Shown: positions 19,112-28,342, numbered from the stretch's first letter. The stretch: DNA of 64,000 nt from Bacillus crepusculi (GCF_014764715.1 NZ_JACXXE010000003.1:124001-188000), one strand, 5' to 3'. The notes: generated by a model not told the origin, from the letters alone. Translations and numbers: made by a program.

Positions 19112-19966
19112 CTATGAAATTTTATTCGTCAATCTGTACAGGTGAAGTGTCAGGTAGACAGCCTCTGCATCATGTACAGGCTTTTTCAATGCATGTTGCA
19201 AAATTTTGATCATTTTCCAAGCAGTATTGTAGCATAAAGGATATTCATTTTTCAATAGATGAAGCAATTTTTCTGGCTCCTCTAATGATTCTTCCCGTTT
19301 AATACGCTCAATCGAAAACGTAATATGGCGCAATAAGCGTAAATAATGAATACTTTCTCTGTCTACTTTCATATGAAATGAATCTTCTATGACTTGGACC
19401 ATTTGCGTGATGAGCTGAGAATGACGGTTCACCTCAGATAAAGGCCGATTCGTTAAAGCCGAATGAATATGGAGCGCAATAAAACCGATCTCTCCTTCTG
19501 GCAGCTTTGTTTCAACATCAGGCCGCGCATTTATCAGTTCAACAACTTCCTTTGCGACCTCGTATTCTTTCGGGTACAGCGATTGTGTCTCCAGCATAAA
19601 AGGATTGGTAATATCATACCCTTGCTGCACTCGCTTAAAGCTGAAGGCAATATGGTCAGTCAGTGCGATATGAATATGCTCATTCAGGCGATGACCCATT
19701 TTTTCTCGTATATGGTAAATGACGTCATTGGCAAGCTCGATGATGTTCTCATCAATGTGATGAAGCAGCTGTTTATATTCTGTTTGTTCTTTCGTGTTTT
19801 TTAATACAAACATCTTTTCAAACGCTGCTTGGTCGAGGACATCACCCGATTTTTTTCCGAAGCCGATTCCTTTTCCAATCAGAACCACTTCGCCCAAAGA
19901 AGGGTGTATTGCGATGATGACATTATTATTTAACGCTTTATCAACGGTGAAGGATTCCATGAACAT
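19112..19966 (-). CDS. glcT: GlcT, BglG/LicT-family transcriptional antiterminator
   Basis: A 284-aa protein with an N-terminal RNA-binding CAT domain (about residues 1-60, LNNNVIIAIHPSLGEVVLIGKGIGFGKK split by a short linker) and two PTS regulation domains. PRD histidines are visible in LNEHIHIALTDHIAF and FIALHIHSALTN. It binds the RAT in the ptsG leader when glucose is present and is inactivated through phosphorylation by EII-Glc. Two ATGs fit (19966 and 19960), both downstream of AAGGAGGTG; I chose 19966, but the other aligns better with the known N-terminus. Confidence 0.92.
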   Translation of the reverse strand: MFMESFTVDKALNNNVIIAIHPSLGEVVLIGKGIGFGKKSGDVLDQAAFEKMFVLKNTKEQTEYKQLLHHIDENIIELANDVIYHIREKMGHRLNEHIHIALTDHIAFSFKRVQQGYDITNPFMLETQSLYPKEYEVAKEVVELINARPDVETKLPEGEIGFIALHIHSALTNRPLSEVNRHSQLITQMVQVIEDSFHMKVDRESIHYLRLLRHITFSIERIKREESLEEPEKLLHLLKNEYPLCYNTAWKMIKILQHALKKPVHDAEAVYLTLHLYRLTNKIS

Positions 19967-20021
19967 CCCCACCTCCTTCTTATTCAATCCCTCTTATCGT
20001 ACAAAACAGATGAAACGTGCG

Positions 20022-21011
20022 TCAACGATTGTTTTTCAATACGGTGGTTGTCCGCTCAATCAGGCGAAATGGCAGCACTCTTTTTTTTGGGGCTTCTCCC
20101 TTTAACGCCCGTTCGTACAAATCAAATGCTTCCTGACCCATTTGTTTGAGCGGAATGTCAATGCTGGAAATCCCTAAAGCCTCACTCAATTGTCCGTTTT
20201 GAAAGCCGAGTATGGCTGGTGATTCCCCTACTTTTATATGATGACGCTGCGCTTCTAATAAAAAGCCTGCTGACACGTCGTCATTTGTGATGAATAATGC
20301 AGTGGGGCGATTCTTCATCTTCTGCCATTCTGCAAATAATTGCTTTCCATCAAAAAGCGTTAGCTTCCCTTCGATGATCCATTCCTCATCAATGTCCTGC
20401 CCGAGCGATTGCATCATATCTTGATAAGCTTGAAGGCGCGACTGACTATTTGCGCCTTCTGTTCTAGCAAGAACAATTGCAATTCGCTCGTGCCCGCAAG
20501 CCACTAAATGACGAAGTCCTTCTTTCAATGCTTGATCATGTGCAATCGACACTGCTGAACAGTCATCATATGGCGCTGGATGACAAAAAATAATAGGACC
20601 AGATTCCTGCCACTTTAAAATGTCTCGATCACTTAATGCATTTGAGCAAAAGATTAATCCGTCCACACGCCGCTCCTTTAAGCTCATCAATGCTTCTTTT
20701 TCTTTTAAAGGATCATACCCCGTTTGAAACAAAGCAAAGTGCATGCCGCGTGCCTGTGCCTTCTCGGCAATACCTGTGACAAGTCCGCTGAAATAAGAGT
20801 GATCAATCGTCGGAAGAACGATTCCGAACATATTCGTGTAGCCCCTTGCTAAATGCACAGCCTGAATATTTCTCGTATATTTAAGCTCTTTCATCGCATT
20901 CAGTACACGTGCTCGTTTTTCTTCTTTGACATAAGGATGATGATTCATCACACGCGATACGGTTGTCACAGATACGCCCGCTCTTTTCGCAATCTCCCTT
21001 ATGTTTGGCAT
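20022..21011 (-). CDS. ykvZ: LacI-family transcriptional regulator YkvZ
   Basis: A 329-aa regulator with an N-terminal LacI helix-turn-helix (IREIAKRAGVSVTTVSRVMN) and a periplasmic-binding-like effector domain. Start ATG at 21011 has AGGAGG; an open frame extends further but lacks one. Its position beside glcT suggests a sugar-related role, but targets and effector are unknown. Confidence 0.85.
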   Translation of the reverse strand: MPNIREIAKRAGVSVTTVSRVMNHHPYVKEEKRARVLNAMKELKYTRNIQAVHLARGYTNMFGIVLPTIDHSYFSGLVTGIAEKAQARGMHFALFQTGYDPLKEKEALMSLKERRVDGLIFCSNALSDRDILKWQESGPIIFCHPAPYDDCSAVSIAHDQALKEGLRHLVACGHERIAIVLARTEGANSQSRLQAYQDMMQSLGQDIDEEWIIEGKLTLFDGKQLFAEWQKMKNRPTALFITNDDVSAGFLLEAQRHHIKVGESPAILGFQNGQLSEALGISSIDIPLKQMGQEAFDLYERALKGEAPKKRVLPFRLIERTTTVLKNNR

Positions 21012-21104
21012 TTTTCCTCCTACTTTCTCTTGATATGGTAAGCGTTTCATACTTTAAGATGTATGTGAGCTGAACAAATCACTGGATGGAAAGGGGAATT
21101 CAAG

Positions 21105-21248
21105 ATGGGTATCATCATATGGATCATATTATGTATGGCTGTTTTGTTTTCTGCTCGCTTTGCACTACATCCTTTAGGAAAAGAACATAAAATCAAACCG
21201 TTTCAATCAATTGATGATTTTTTTGTTGATAAGGATCGAAAAGAGTGA
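21105..21248 (+). CDS. Small single-span membrane protein, unknown
   Basis: A 47-aa ORF beginning MGIIIWIILCMAVLFSARFALHPL in two parts: one N-terminal hydrophobic segment and a polar C-terminal tail ending DKDRKE. The ribosome binding site is AAAGGGGAATT and a strong terminator follows immediately. It is divergent from ykvZ. No family recognised; the bounded transcription unit supports a real gene. Confidence 0.6.
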   Translation: MGIIIWIILCMAVLFSARFALHPLGKEHKIKPFQSIDDFFVDKDRKE

Positions 21249-21249
21249 C

Positions 21250-21302
21250 AAAAAATCACGATGACACTTCCAATACTTGGACGTTCATCGTGATTTTTTT
21301 CT
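21250..21302. terminator. Bidirectional terminator between the 47-aa ORF and ykvY
   Basis: AAAAAATCACGATGA pairs with TCATCGTGATTTTTT across a roughly 20-base loop, with A and T runs on opposite sides. Confidence 0.9.
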
Positions 21303-22397
21303 TTACTTGATGATCGTCAGCTCTTTCGGATAATTGGTTAAGGTGACTGGACCATCTGCTGTAATAAGAACATCATCTTCAATTCTCACGCCGCCGACTC
21401 CTGGGACATAAATCCCCGGTTCAATCGTATACACCATGCCTTCTTGCAAAAGATCATCATTCGCTTGGCTCATAGAAGGAAACTCATGAACAGAAACCCC
21501 TAATCCATGTCCAAGTCGGTGAGGGAAAAATTCGCCATAGCCCGCTTCTGTGATTAGCCCCCTTGCCTTTAAGTCAAGGTCACCGATTCTCACGCCTGGC
21601 TGACTCATTTCAAGTGCTGCCATTTCTGCTTTTAAGACAGTTTGATAGATGTCCTTTTGCTTTTCAGATGCTTCTTGGTAGATGAATGTTCTTGTAATAT
21701 CTGAACAATATCCATCGACAATCACGCCAAGGTCAAATAACACAAAATCGCCTTTTTTTAAGGCTGCCTGACCTGGATTTCCGTGAGGCTCGCCTGATTT
21801 TTCTCCAAATAGAACCATTGTGGAAAAGGACATACCTTGGATGCCTTTTTTCTTTAGTTCATATTCAATGACAGCGAGTACTTCTGTTTCTGTGACACCT
21901 TCTTTTAAGGCATTGACCCCAATTTTTACACCTTCATCTGCCAATTGAGCGGCTTTTTTCAGTGTAGCAATCTCTGTTTCGTCTTTAATCAGTCTTAGCT
22001 GGTTTAGCTCCTCTTCTGCCCGGACGAATGTTTCTGCCCCGGTGACGGCCTCAAGCTGTTCTGCTCTTTGAAGCGGAATCGACTCTTTTTCAATCGCAAG
22101 ACGGGTCGCTCGTACACCTCGTTTTTCTATTGCCGTTTGAATGAAATCAAATGGGTTTTCGTGGTCTTCATATCCAATGATATCACCTGACCATCCAGCA
22201 TTCTTTGCCTGCTCGACTTCCATCTTAGGTAAAATGAAAAATGGATCTGCTTCTTGAAACACAAACAGCCCCATCACTCTCTCGTGTGGCTCTGTGAAGT
22301 ATCCGGATAGATAAAATACATTTTCCTTTGTATGTATAAATGCACCTTGAATGTCTTTTTTCTTTAGCCAAGAAGACAAGCTCTTCATTCGGTTCAT
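21303..22397 (-). CDS. ykvY: Xaa-Pro dipeptidase-like M24 peptidase YkvY
   Basis: A 364-aa creatinase/prolidase-fold metallopeptidase (B. subtilis YkvY is 363 aa). An N-terminal creatinase-like domain (about 1-130) precedes the pita-bread domain with metal ligands in VLFDLGVIVDGYCSDITRTF, GHGLGVSVHE and YTIEPGIYV. It probably cleaves dipeptides with C-terminal proline. The start at 22397 is preferred because GAGGAGG lies 6 bases upstream. Confidence 0.88.
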   Translation of the reverse strand: MNRMKSLSSWLKKKDIQGAFIHTKENVFYLSGYFTEPHERVMGLFVFQEADPFFILPKMEVEQAKNAGWSGDIIGYEDHENPFDFIQTAIEKRGVRATRLAIEKESIPLQRAEQLEAVTGAETFVRAEEELNQLRLIKDETEIATLKKAAQLADEGVKIGVNALKEGVTETEVLAVIEYELKKKGIQGMSFSTMVLFGEKSGEPHGNPGQAALKKGDFVLFDLGVIVDGYCSDITRTFIYQEASEKQKDIYQTVLKAEMAALEMSQPGVRIGDLDLKARGLITEAGYGEFFPHRLGHGLGVSVHEFPSMSQANDDLLQEGMVYTIEPGIYVPGVGGVRIEDDVLITADGPVTLTNYPKELTIIK

Positions 22398-22458
22398 CGT
22401 GATCCTCCTCACACGTTTTACTACTGATCTATTGTATCAGTTTTTACTGTATTTCGCA

Positions 22459-22495
22459 CAAAAGCGCACTGGCAGAAGCCAGGTGCGCTTTTGTG
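22459..22495 (-). terminator. Terminator of pfeT
   Basis: CAAAAGCGCACCTGG pairs with CCAGTGCGCTTTTG (one bulge) on the minus strand. Confidence 0.75.
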
Positions 22496-22499
22496 TTGC

Positions 22500-24419
22500 T
22501 TAAGATGCACGGAGCAGACGCAGTCCATTTAAAATGACCAAAATTGTACTTCCTTCATGCCCAATGACACCAACAGGCAAATCAAGGACTTGTAAGAAAT
22601 TCGCACAAATTAACAGACAAATGACTGTTAATGAAAAAATAATGTTTTGCTTAATGATTCGATTCATCTTTCTTGAAAGGCGGATCATTTTTGTTAAGTT
22701 ATTTAAATTGTTCTTCATTAAAATGAGATCCGCTGTTTCTAAGGCAACGTCTGTGCCCCCGCCCATTGCAACCCCAACATCTGCCGTGGCAAGCGCTGGT
22801 GCATCATTGATCCCGTCTCCTACCATAATGATCGAATCACCTTGTTTTTTTAATCGATTGACTTCGTTTACCTTTTCATCTGGAAGGCATTCAGCCACAA
22901 CGGTTTGGATGCCGGCTTCCTGCGCAATGGCTTCAGCTGTTTGTTGCTGGTCTCCTGTCAGCATGACTGTTTGAATGCCTAAAGCATTTAGCTCTTGAAT
23001 CATTTTTTTGGCTTCAGGTCTGATTTGATCCTTAAGACCAAGGCAACCGGCAACTTCTTGATCCTTTTGAACATATACCACTGTGTATCCTTGTGCCGAA
23101 AGATCATCAGCCGTCTCTTCAATCTCGCGGGCCATTGAAGCCTTGCCAGCAAAGTCTTTTTTCCCAATCCGCCACGTTTCTCCATTTAATTGTGCTTTTA
23201 CACCAAAACCAGAGGTTTCTTCAATGGTGACATGGGCTGCTCTTTCAGTTTGGTGCTCTTTTGCCATATCCGAAATTGCTTTAGCTAATGGGTGGTTTGA
23301 TTGACTTTCAATTTGATAGAGCGCCTGATAAAAAGCAGATGCATCTTGCCCTTTGGCTATCACAACTTGTTCTACAGCTGGCTTCCCGCTTGTAATCGTC
23401 CCCGTTTTATCAAAAGCTATCATGCTACTTGTGCCTAGCTTTTCTAAAAAGACGCTTCCTTTCACAAGCATTCCGTTTCTTGCGCCATTTGAGATAAGTG
23501 ACAGTGCGGCTGGCATAATCGATGCAACAAGCGCACATGGTGAAGCAACAACCATAAACACCATTGCCCGGTAAAAGGTTTCACTCATGCTCCACCCGAG
23601 CACAAAATGAGGCAATATCATTAAAATCGCGACGGTGATTAACACCCCTTTTACATATGCTCCTTCGAATTTTTCAATAAATGCTTGGCTTGGCGAAACA
23701 CTTTCTTGAGCGGATTCGACAAGCTTAATAATTTTATGAAAAAGCGTTTCTTCATTATGTTTCGTTACTTCTACTGTTAATGAACCATTTAAGTTCACTG
23801 TTCCTGCAAACACATCTTCGCCTTGCCCTTTTTCCTGAGGAACGGATTCACCCGTGAGTGCTGATTCATCCACACTTGTTCGCCCGCTTATAATCACACC
23901 ATCTGCTGCAATGCGTTCCCCAGCTTTGATCATAATACGGTCACCTGGTGTCAATGATGAAGCGGCTATTTGAATGGTCGTACCATCTTCTTCAATTAAA
24001 GTTGCTTCATCTGGTGCAATGCTCATTAATGCTGTTAAATCTTTCTTGCTTTTATTTGACGTATACGTTTCAAGTGCACCGCTCAATGAAAAAATAAAAA
24101 TTAAGATGGCTCCCTCTGCCCAATATCCAATGATAGCTGAGCCAATCGCTGCGAAAATCATTAAAAGTTCAACATTCAGTGTCTTAGACGAAATCGTTTC
24201 TTCGATTCCTTCTTTCGCCTTTGCAAATCCTCCAATGACAAAAGCAAGGATGAAAAGAGGGATACTCCACATGCTTTCATCCTTTAGAACCCATCCAATC
24301 AAGATGAGAATTCCCGAGATGCCTGCTGCCAGTAATTCTCCATGCTGTGCCCATTTGCGGAAGGACCATTTCGATTCCTCTTGTTTTGTCGTTTGATAAA
24401 GTGCTGTATTCTCATTCAT
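22500..24419 (-). CDS. pfeT: P1B-type metal-exporting ATPase PfeT (formerly ZosA/YkvW)
   Basis: A 639-aa P-type ATPase with the SPC motif (VVASPCALVAS) typical of the P1B-4 group, rather than CPC. Other signatures: LTGES (actuator), DKTGTITSG (phosphorylated Asp), SNHPLAKAI and VGDGINDAPALA. No N-terminal metal-binding domain is seen. In B. subtilis the orthologue at this locus, first called ZosA for zinc uptake, was reassigned as PfeT, which exports ferrous iron and protects against iron and peroxide stress. Its upstream region has a PerR box and a perfect Fur-type box, which fits that role. Confidence 0.9.
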   Translation of the reverse strand: MNENTALYQTTKQEESKWSFRKWAQHGELLAAGISGILILIGWVLKDESMWSIPLFILAFVIGGFAKAKEGIEETISSKTLNVELLMIFAAIGSAIIGYWAEGAILIFIFSLSGALETYTSNKSKKDLTALMSIAPDEATLIEEDGTTIQIAASSLTPGDRIMIKAGERIAADGVIISGRTSVDESALTGESVPQEKGQGEDVFAGTVNLNGSLTVEVTKHNEETLFHKIIKLVESAQESVSPSQAFIEKFEGAYVKGVLITVAILMILPHFVLGWSMSETFYRAMVFMVVASPCALVASIMPAALSLISNGARNGMLVKGSVFLEKLGTSSMIAFDKTGTITSGKPAVEQVVIAKGQDASAFYQALYQIESQSNHPLAKAISDMAKEHQTERAAHVTIEETSGFGVKAQLNGETWRIGKKDFAGKASMAREIEETADDLSAQGYTVVYVQKDQEVAGCLGLKDQIRPEAKKMIQELNALGIQTVMLTGDQQQTAEAIAQEAGIQTVVAECLPDEKVNEVNRLKKQGDSIIMVGDGINDAPALATADVGVAMGGGTDVALETADLILMKNNLNNLTKMIRLSRKMNRIIKQNIIFSLTVICLLICANFLQVLDLPVGVIGHEGSTILVILNGLRLLRAS

Positions 24420-24530
24420 GATTGTTTTCTCCTCTCTAATTGATAATGATTTTCACATCACCAATCGTTGCCTGTTCCGTTTTCCATCTATATTTTCTGC
24501 TATTTCAAGCTTTTTATCGGTCTGTAACTC

Positions 24531-24558
24531 ATTATAACAGGTTCTCACTAATTTTCAA
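24531..24558 (-). promoter_or_regulatory. SigA promoter of pfeT
   Basis: Minus strand: TTGAAA (24558-24553), 16-bp spacer, TATAAT (24536-24531). Confidence 0.75.
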
Positions 24559-24559
24559 T

Positions 24560-24574
24560 TAATAATTATTATAA
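24560..24574 (-). promoter_or_regulatory. PerR box upstream of pfeT
   Basis: TTATAATAATTATTA differs at one position from the PerR consensus TTATAATNATTATAA. It ends one base upstream of the -35, where binding would interfere with RNA polymerase. Confidence 0.8.
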
Positions 24575-24582
24575 TTTCTTCT

Positions 24583-24597
24583 TGATAATAATTATCA
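24583..24597 (-). promoter_or_regulatory. Perfect Fur-type 7-1-7 box upstream of pfeT
   Basis: TGATAATAATTATCA is identical to the B. subtilis Fur 7-1-7 consensus. It is centred about 34 bp upstream of the -35, a position suited to activation rather than occlusion. Confidence 0.8.
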
Positions 24598-24664
24598 TTA
24601 TTGTTGCAGACCCTTCTATTCTCTTCTGAGCACAGTTTATTCAGATGAAAAGCAATTGAACACT

Positions 24665-24698
24665 AAAAAAGAACCAACGGAATAGCCGCTGGTTCTGA
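24665..24698 (-). terminator. Terminator of stoA
   Basis: AGAACCAGCGG pairs with CCGTTGGTTCT, then a T6 run on the minus strand. Confidence 0.85.
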
Positions 24699-24714
24699 CA
24701 GTTGAGCATTTGTT

Positions 24715-25203
24715 TTATGAATCCGTCCACTCTTTGATTTGCTTTTTCGTCAGTGGACCTACATGGTTTTTCACCACTTCTCCTTTTTCATTAATAAAAA
24801 AAGTGGTCGGAATCGTGATGATTTGATATTTCTTCATCATTTCTCCGTGCTCATCAAGAACGATCGGAAAAGTAAACTTTCTGTCTTTCACAAATTGGGC
24901 GACAGCATTTTTACTTTGTTCAGCACCTAGTAAATTAACGGTCAGAATGTTCACATCACTTTGATTTTCTTTCACGATCTGCTCAAAGGCTGGTAGCTCC
25001 ATTTTGCAGGACGGGCACCATGTTGTCCAAAAATGCAGGATCGTTCGTTTTCCTTTTGGCGGCACGATTTGCGTTTCACCAGTTAGTGTAGGCACCTCTA
25101 TTCTCGGCGCCATTACAGGTTTTTTCGCTTCTGCCTCTGTGTTCATCAGAAATAAAAGAAGGGTCATCATGAGAAGACTGGCGGGTAGATATTTACGTTT
25201 CAT
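24715..25203 (-). CDS. stoA: Thioredoxin-like spore protein StoA
   Basis: A 162-aa protein with an N-terminal membrane anchor or signal (about residues 4-22) and an extracytoplasmic thioredoxin fold. The redox motif WCPSC has C63 and C66, and the cis-proline loop is TIPTTFFINEKG. In B. subtilis StoA reduces disulfides outside the forespore membrane, which is needed for cortex synthesis. The start at 25203 begins the hydrophobic anchor. It follows ykvU after 54 bp. Confidence 0.9.
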   Translation of the reverse strand: MKRKYLPASLLMMTLLLFLMNTEAEAKKPVMAPRIEVPTLTGETQIVPPKGKRTILHFWTTWCPSCKMELPAFEQIVKENQSDVNILTVNLLGAEQSKNAVAQFVKDRKFTFPIVLDEHGEMMKKYQIITIPTTFFINEKGEVVKNHVGPLTKKQIKEWTDS

Positions 25204-25257
25204 CAGGATCTTCCTTCCCAGTTTTCTTATAGCTTGCCCTCTTGATGAAGATGACAT

Positions 25258-26574
25258 TCAAGCTTTTTTTATTCTAAGAAACATTGAAACGCCGAGCTCC
25301 TTACAAATGGTTGCATAATGCAGGGCAGTCAATAGCAGCATGCCCGTGTTCATCCCTAATATAACCCCCATCATATTCAGGCTTTCAATGGATCCGAGGA
25401 AATACACCATAGAAAATGAGACGACATGCACCCATATATTATGTAGGAACACATCTTTAATCAGCCCCATACCGATTAAACACGCTTGAAATGGCATCAC
25501 AAACAGATGGCATAAAAAGTACGGCCAGAGCAGCTGCAGATAGACTGCAGCTTGCGGTGAGTCAAAAAAGAGCTGCGTGAGCGGATAAGCAAAATAATAC
25601 ATCACCATCACTGCCGGCACTCCATACCCAAACGTAATGAGAATCGCTTGCCTGACACGTTTTTTCACAAGGTCATACTGCCCTAAGGCATAGGCCTCAG
25701 ATACATTCGGAATCATCACAATCATGATGGAATGGGCAATAAACGCTGGAAAAAAACCGATCGACATCGCAACACCAGCTAGCATGCCGTAATGATCGAC
25801 AGCAAGTGTTCCAGAGATACCTGCTGCAACGAGCGCTCCTTTGATTAAAAAGGGCTCAACGGCATTAGCGACCGCATGAAAGATACGCATGCCAGTTGTC
25901 GGAATGGAAACGGCCAACAGGCGCTTTCTCACGTCAATTCCTCTTAATTCAACAGACCTGACATTCACAGCATTTTTCGCCATGACGTATTGGGAGTATA
26001 AATAAATAAAAACGACAAGATCACTCGCAACAATGACACCGATGGCGATGAGTACCGCTGTTTCAATATCAAAGGAATACCAATGGAAAAATAAAAACAA
26101 GCAGATGAGCTGGATCGTTTTTTTCAGCATATTGGCTAGGGCGATTCTGCCCATTTGCTGCTTTCCCATAAAATAACCGCGTGCAATGGAGGTAAACGCA
26201 ATAATCGGAATAAGAGACAGCACCATGCCTTTCATAAGCGGATGATACGATTGAAACACGGGAATAAAAGGCAGTACAATCGCTGCTATCCCCGTTGTTG
26301 TACTTGTCACGACAAGCGTCATTTTAAAAGCATGGCGGAGCATACTTTTGTGAAGCCGCTCGTGTGATTCTGCAATGAATTTAGAAATGGAGACTGGCAG
26401 CTCTAGGCTAGCGATCACAAGGACAAGCATGATGATTGGAAGGATACTCATATATAGACCCATTCCATGTTCTCCAAGCTCTCTCGCTAATATCATATTG
26501 ACTAAGAACTCTATACACTCCGCAATGAAAGCTGCGACAGATAGCAAAATAACCCCTTTTACAAATCGATTCAT
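25258..26574 (-). CDS. ykvU: YkvU, multi-span sporulation membrane protein (polysaccharide-flippase family)
   Basis: A 438-aa protein with about 12 hydrophobic segments and the MVF/PST-type flippase fold (SpoVB, Wzx relatives). Conserved-looking features are ARELGEHGMGLYMSI near the N-terminus and YGVPAVMVMYYFAYPL later. In B. subtilis YkvU is a sporulation protein that supports StoA function; adjacency to stoA here is consistent. Start ATG at 26574 with AGGGGAGG. It lies close downstream of ykvT, separated by a weak terminator. Confidence 0.85.
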   Translation of the reverse strand: MNRFVKGVILLSVAAFIAECIEFLVNMILARELGEHGMGLYMSILPIIMLVLVIASLELPVSISKFIAESHERLHKSMLRHAFKMTLVVTSTTTGIAAIVLPFIPVFQSYHPLMKGMVLSLIPIIAFTSIARGYFMGKQQMGRIALANMLKKTIQLICLFLFFHWYSFDIETAVLIAIGVIVASDLVVFIYLYSQYVMAKNAVNVRSVELRGIDVRKRLLAVSIPTTGMRIFHAVANAVEPFLIKGALVAAGISGTLAVDHYGMLAGVAMSIGFFPAFIAHSIMIVMIPNVSEAYALGQYDLVKKRVRQAILITFGYGVPAVMVMYYFAYPLTQLFFDSPQAAVYLQLLWPYFLCHLFVMPFQACLIGMGLIKDVFLHNIWVHVVSFSMVYFLGSIESLNMMGVILGMNTGMLLLTALHYATICKELGVSMFLRIKKA

Positions 26575-26652
26575 GTAGCCTCCCCTTGTCTAAAAGCAAA
26601 TTCTTTTCACATTCTATGAGACAAGTCCTGAAAATATTTTGATAATTGAAGA

Positions 26653-26680
26653 CAAAAAAAAGCGACCTGTTGATCGCTCC
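26653..26680 (-). terminator. Weak terminator after ykvT
   Basis: GAGCGA/TCGCTTT stem with a T7 run on the minus strand; the 5-6 bp stem may allow readthrough to ykvU. Confidence 0.6.
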
Positions 26681-26686
26681 TTTTCT

Positions 26687-27349
26687 TTATACAGCAAATA
26701 CGTGACGGCCAATGCGTTCCACAATTTTACGAGAACGAATCCAGTTATCTGTTGCTGTTTTTGGATTATAAAAATAAATGGCCTTTGTCGTTCTGTCACG
26801 TTCTTTCACTACCTCTTTCACAGCTTTCACGGAATCTTGATCTGCTTGATCATGAATGCTTCCATTCGATACTGGCTGGAAGGCATTCCGCTGATAAATC
26901 ACGCCTTTGACGCTATCAGGAAAAGAGCGGTGCTCCACTCTGTTTAAGACGACGCTTGCCACAGCTTTTTTTCCTGCGTAAGATTCACCTTTCGCTTCAG
27001 CATGTACCAAGCGAGATAGCAAGTCCATTTCTTCATTAGAATAACGTGTTTGTTTTTTTGAGCTTGCCTCTTTCGTTGTTTCAGACTTCACCTGTTTCTT
27101 TTGCTTCGGTTTTGAAGACTGTTCTTTCGTTGACGTACTTAGCATGTTGACTTTCGGCTGACGCTTCTTTTCTGAAAATGCCGGAATTATCTTGTGGTGA
27201 TCATCTTGATCTATATATGAAAGCTGATGCTTAGCAGGTGCTTGCGCAAGTTTGTGACTTAATGTGCCTTGCTGCTCTTGTATATTGTCCATTTTCATCG
27301 CTGAGATGAGCATAAGGATGGCAAATAGAGCTGTATGAATTTTTATCAT
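26687..27349 (-). CDS. ykvT: SleB/CwlJ-type cell-wall hydrolase YkvT
   Basis: A 220-aa protein with an N-terminal hydrophobic segment, a basic Lys/Gln/Ser-rich linker (about residues 55-110) and a C-terminal Hydrolase_2 (SleB/CwlJ) domain. The catalytic Glu lies in [21 protein letters not shown], and [12 protein letters not shown] and [10 protein letters not shown] follow. These enzymes are lytic hydrolases of cortex or wall peptidoglycan. The start is ambiguous: ATG at 27349 has GGGGG 10 bases upstream, and ATG at 27358 lies almost on it. A spore role is inferred from the family and neighbours. Confidence 0.85.
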   Translation of the reverse strand: MIKIHTALFAILMLISAMKMDNIQEQQGTLSHKLAQAPAKHQLSYIDQDDHHKIIPAFSEKKRQPKVNMLSTSTKEQSSKPKQKKQVKSETTKEASSKKQTRYSNEEMDLLSRLVHAEAKGESYAGKKAVASVVLNRVEHRSFPDSVKGVIYQRNAFQPVSNGSIHDQADQDSVKAVKEVVKERDRTTKAIYFYNPKTATDNWIRSRKIVERIGRHVFAV

Positions 27350-27655
27350 TCTCCTCATTCCCCCTTTAATCAATGTAGGCCGTAAGATACTTGTCCACTC
27401 TAACAAGAGCTTCTTCTATTTTCACGCACAAAGATTTGCATGCCTGTCCAAATTCCGTTATTAAATGGCATGTCCTAGTTGAAATGGGCATTTACTGGAA
27501 ATGTTAGCGCTTAAAAAGGTCTCTTTTTAGCCTATAATCATCCTTATGCTCCTGATTATGGGTTATTACATTTTCTTTTCATATGTATCAGGATGGTTTG
27601 AAGTATGACAAATGAACCAAAATAAAAAGCCTTCTCTCATTCATGAGAAAAGGCT
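27350..27655. other. Intergenic region between ykvT and the 64-aa ORF
   Basis: 306 bp. Apart from the terminator at its right end (27625-27658) I see only AT-rich sequence with no ORF having a ribosome binding site and no named regulatory site. Confidence 0.5.
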
Positions 27656-27658
27656 TTA
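27625..27658 (-). terminator. Terminator of the 64-aa ORF
   Basis: AAAGCCTT plus TCTCAT pair with ATGAGA plus AAGGCTTT, forming a long near-perfect stem, with a T run on the minus strand. Confidence 0.85.
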
Positions 27659-27850
27659 GCTTCTTGCTTCTTTAAGATATTCAAAAATAACATCTCCTCG
27701 ATGTTTGGCTATTCCGCGAAAATGTTTAAAATCATCTTGCTTGACCAAAACAGAACGGAAAGTTAAAAAATCATCTTTTTGAATGGTCACTTGCTTCTCC
27801 GCCCCATTCCGTAATGATTCAAGTATTGTGAGGATTTGTTCTTCAGTCAT
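27656..27850 (-). CDS. Small hypothetical protein
   Basis: 64 aa from the ATG at 27850, which has AAAGGAGCGG upstream; the frame remains open to 27928 but without a better start. The sequence begins MTEEQILTILESLRNG and ends IFEYLKEARS. It is soluble, charged and probably helical at its start. It is divergent to ykvS, at a position occupied by other ykv genes in B. subtilis. I cannot assign a family. Confidence 0.7.
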   Translation of the reverse strand: MTEEQILTILESLRNGAEKQVTIQKDDFLTFRSVLVKQDDFKHFRGIAKHRGDVIFEYLKEARS

Positions 27851-28017
27851 AAAAACCGCTCCTTTAATGCCATGATCAAATATTAAATATACCATTCGTT
27901 TGAAAAGCGTACAACGAAAACGAAACAAAAACGTCTTTATCCTTTACATTGGTATGAAAATATTGCAAAATACTTTTTAATAGGGAATGAAATCTGTTTT
28001 TAAAGGAGAGGGATCGG

Positions 28018-28206
28018 TTGAAGATTGCAAAAATTGGAAATGTGATCGAATTTAGAAATGGTTTAACAGGTGTAGTTGAAAAAGTGAATGAAAACTCTGT
28101 CATTGTGGACGTCACCATCATGGACAACTATAGAGATTTAGAACTGGACTCACTAACAGTCGTTAATCATAAAAACTATAAAATCATCAAAGACTCCGTA
28201 CATTAA
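28018..28206 (+). CDS. ykvS: YkvS, DUF2187 family small protein
   Basis: A 62-aa protein starting at TTG 28018 with an AAAGGAGAGG site 9 bases upstream. It has the DUF2187 (KOW-like) pattern KIGNVIEFRNGLTGVVEKV...NSVIVDVTIMDN. B. subtilis YkvS at the equivalent place is of similar length. The family resembles small SH3/KOW-type folds; function is unknown. Confidence 0.85.
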   Translation: MKIAKIGNVIEFRNGLTGVVEKVNENSVIVDVTIMDNYRDLELDSLTVVNHKNYKIIKDSVH

Positions 28207-28295
28207 TTTGCAATCCTCAATTTAGATTATCGTTACATAAATATATACGAAGCAAAGCTGCCCTCATTTGACAGCTCTGCTCTCTTTGACAATCA

Positions 28296-28342
28296 CATAT
28301 AAAAAAGACTGACAACCATGTAGAGGGGCGTCAGTCTTTTTG
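28296..28342. terminator. Terminator between convergent ykvS and the 72-aa ORF
   Basis: AAAAGACTGAC pairs with GTCAGTCTTTTT around a 16-base loop; A and T runs on both sides, so it can act in both directions. It overlaps the 3' end of the 72-aa ORF. Confidence 0.85.

Noticed and set aside
21026..21052. cre-like or LacI-type operator (TATGAAACGCTTACCA) before ykvZ
   Set aside because: Spacing around the central CG is one base short of the cre consensus and the half-sites are not symmetric, so it is too weak to list.
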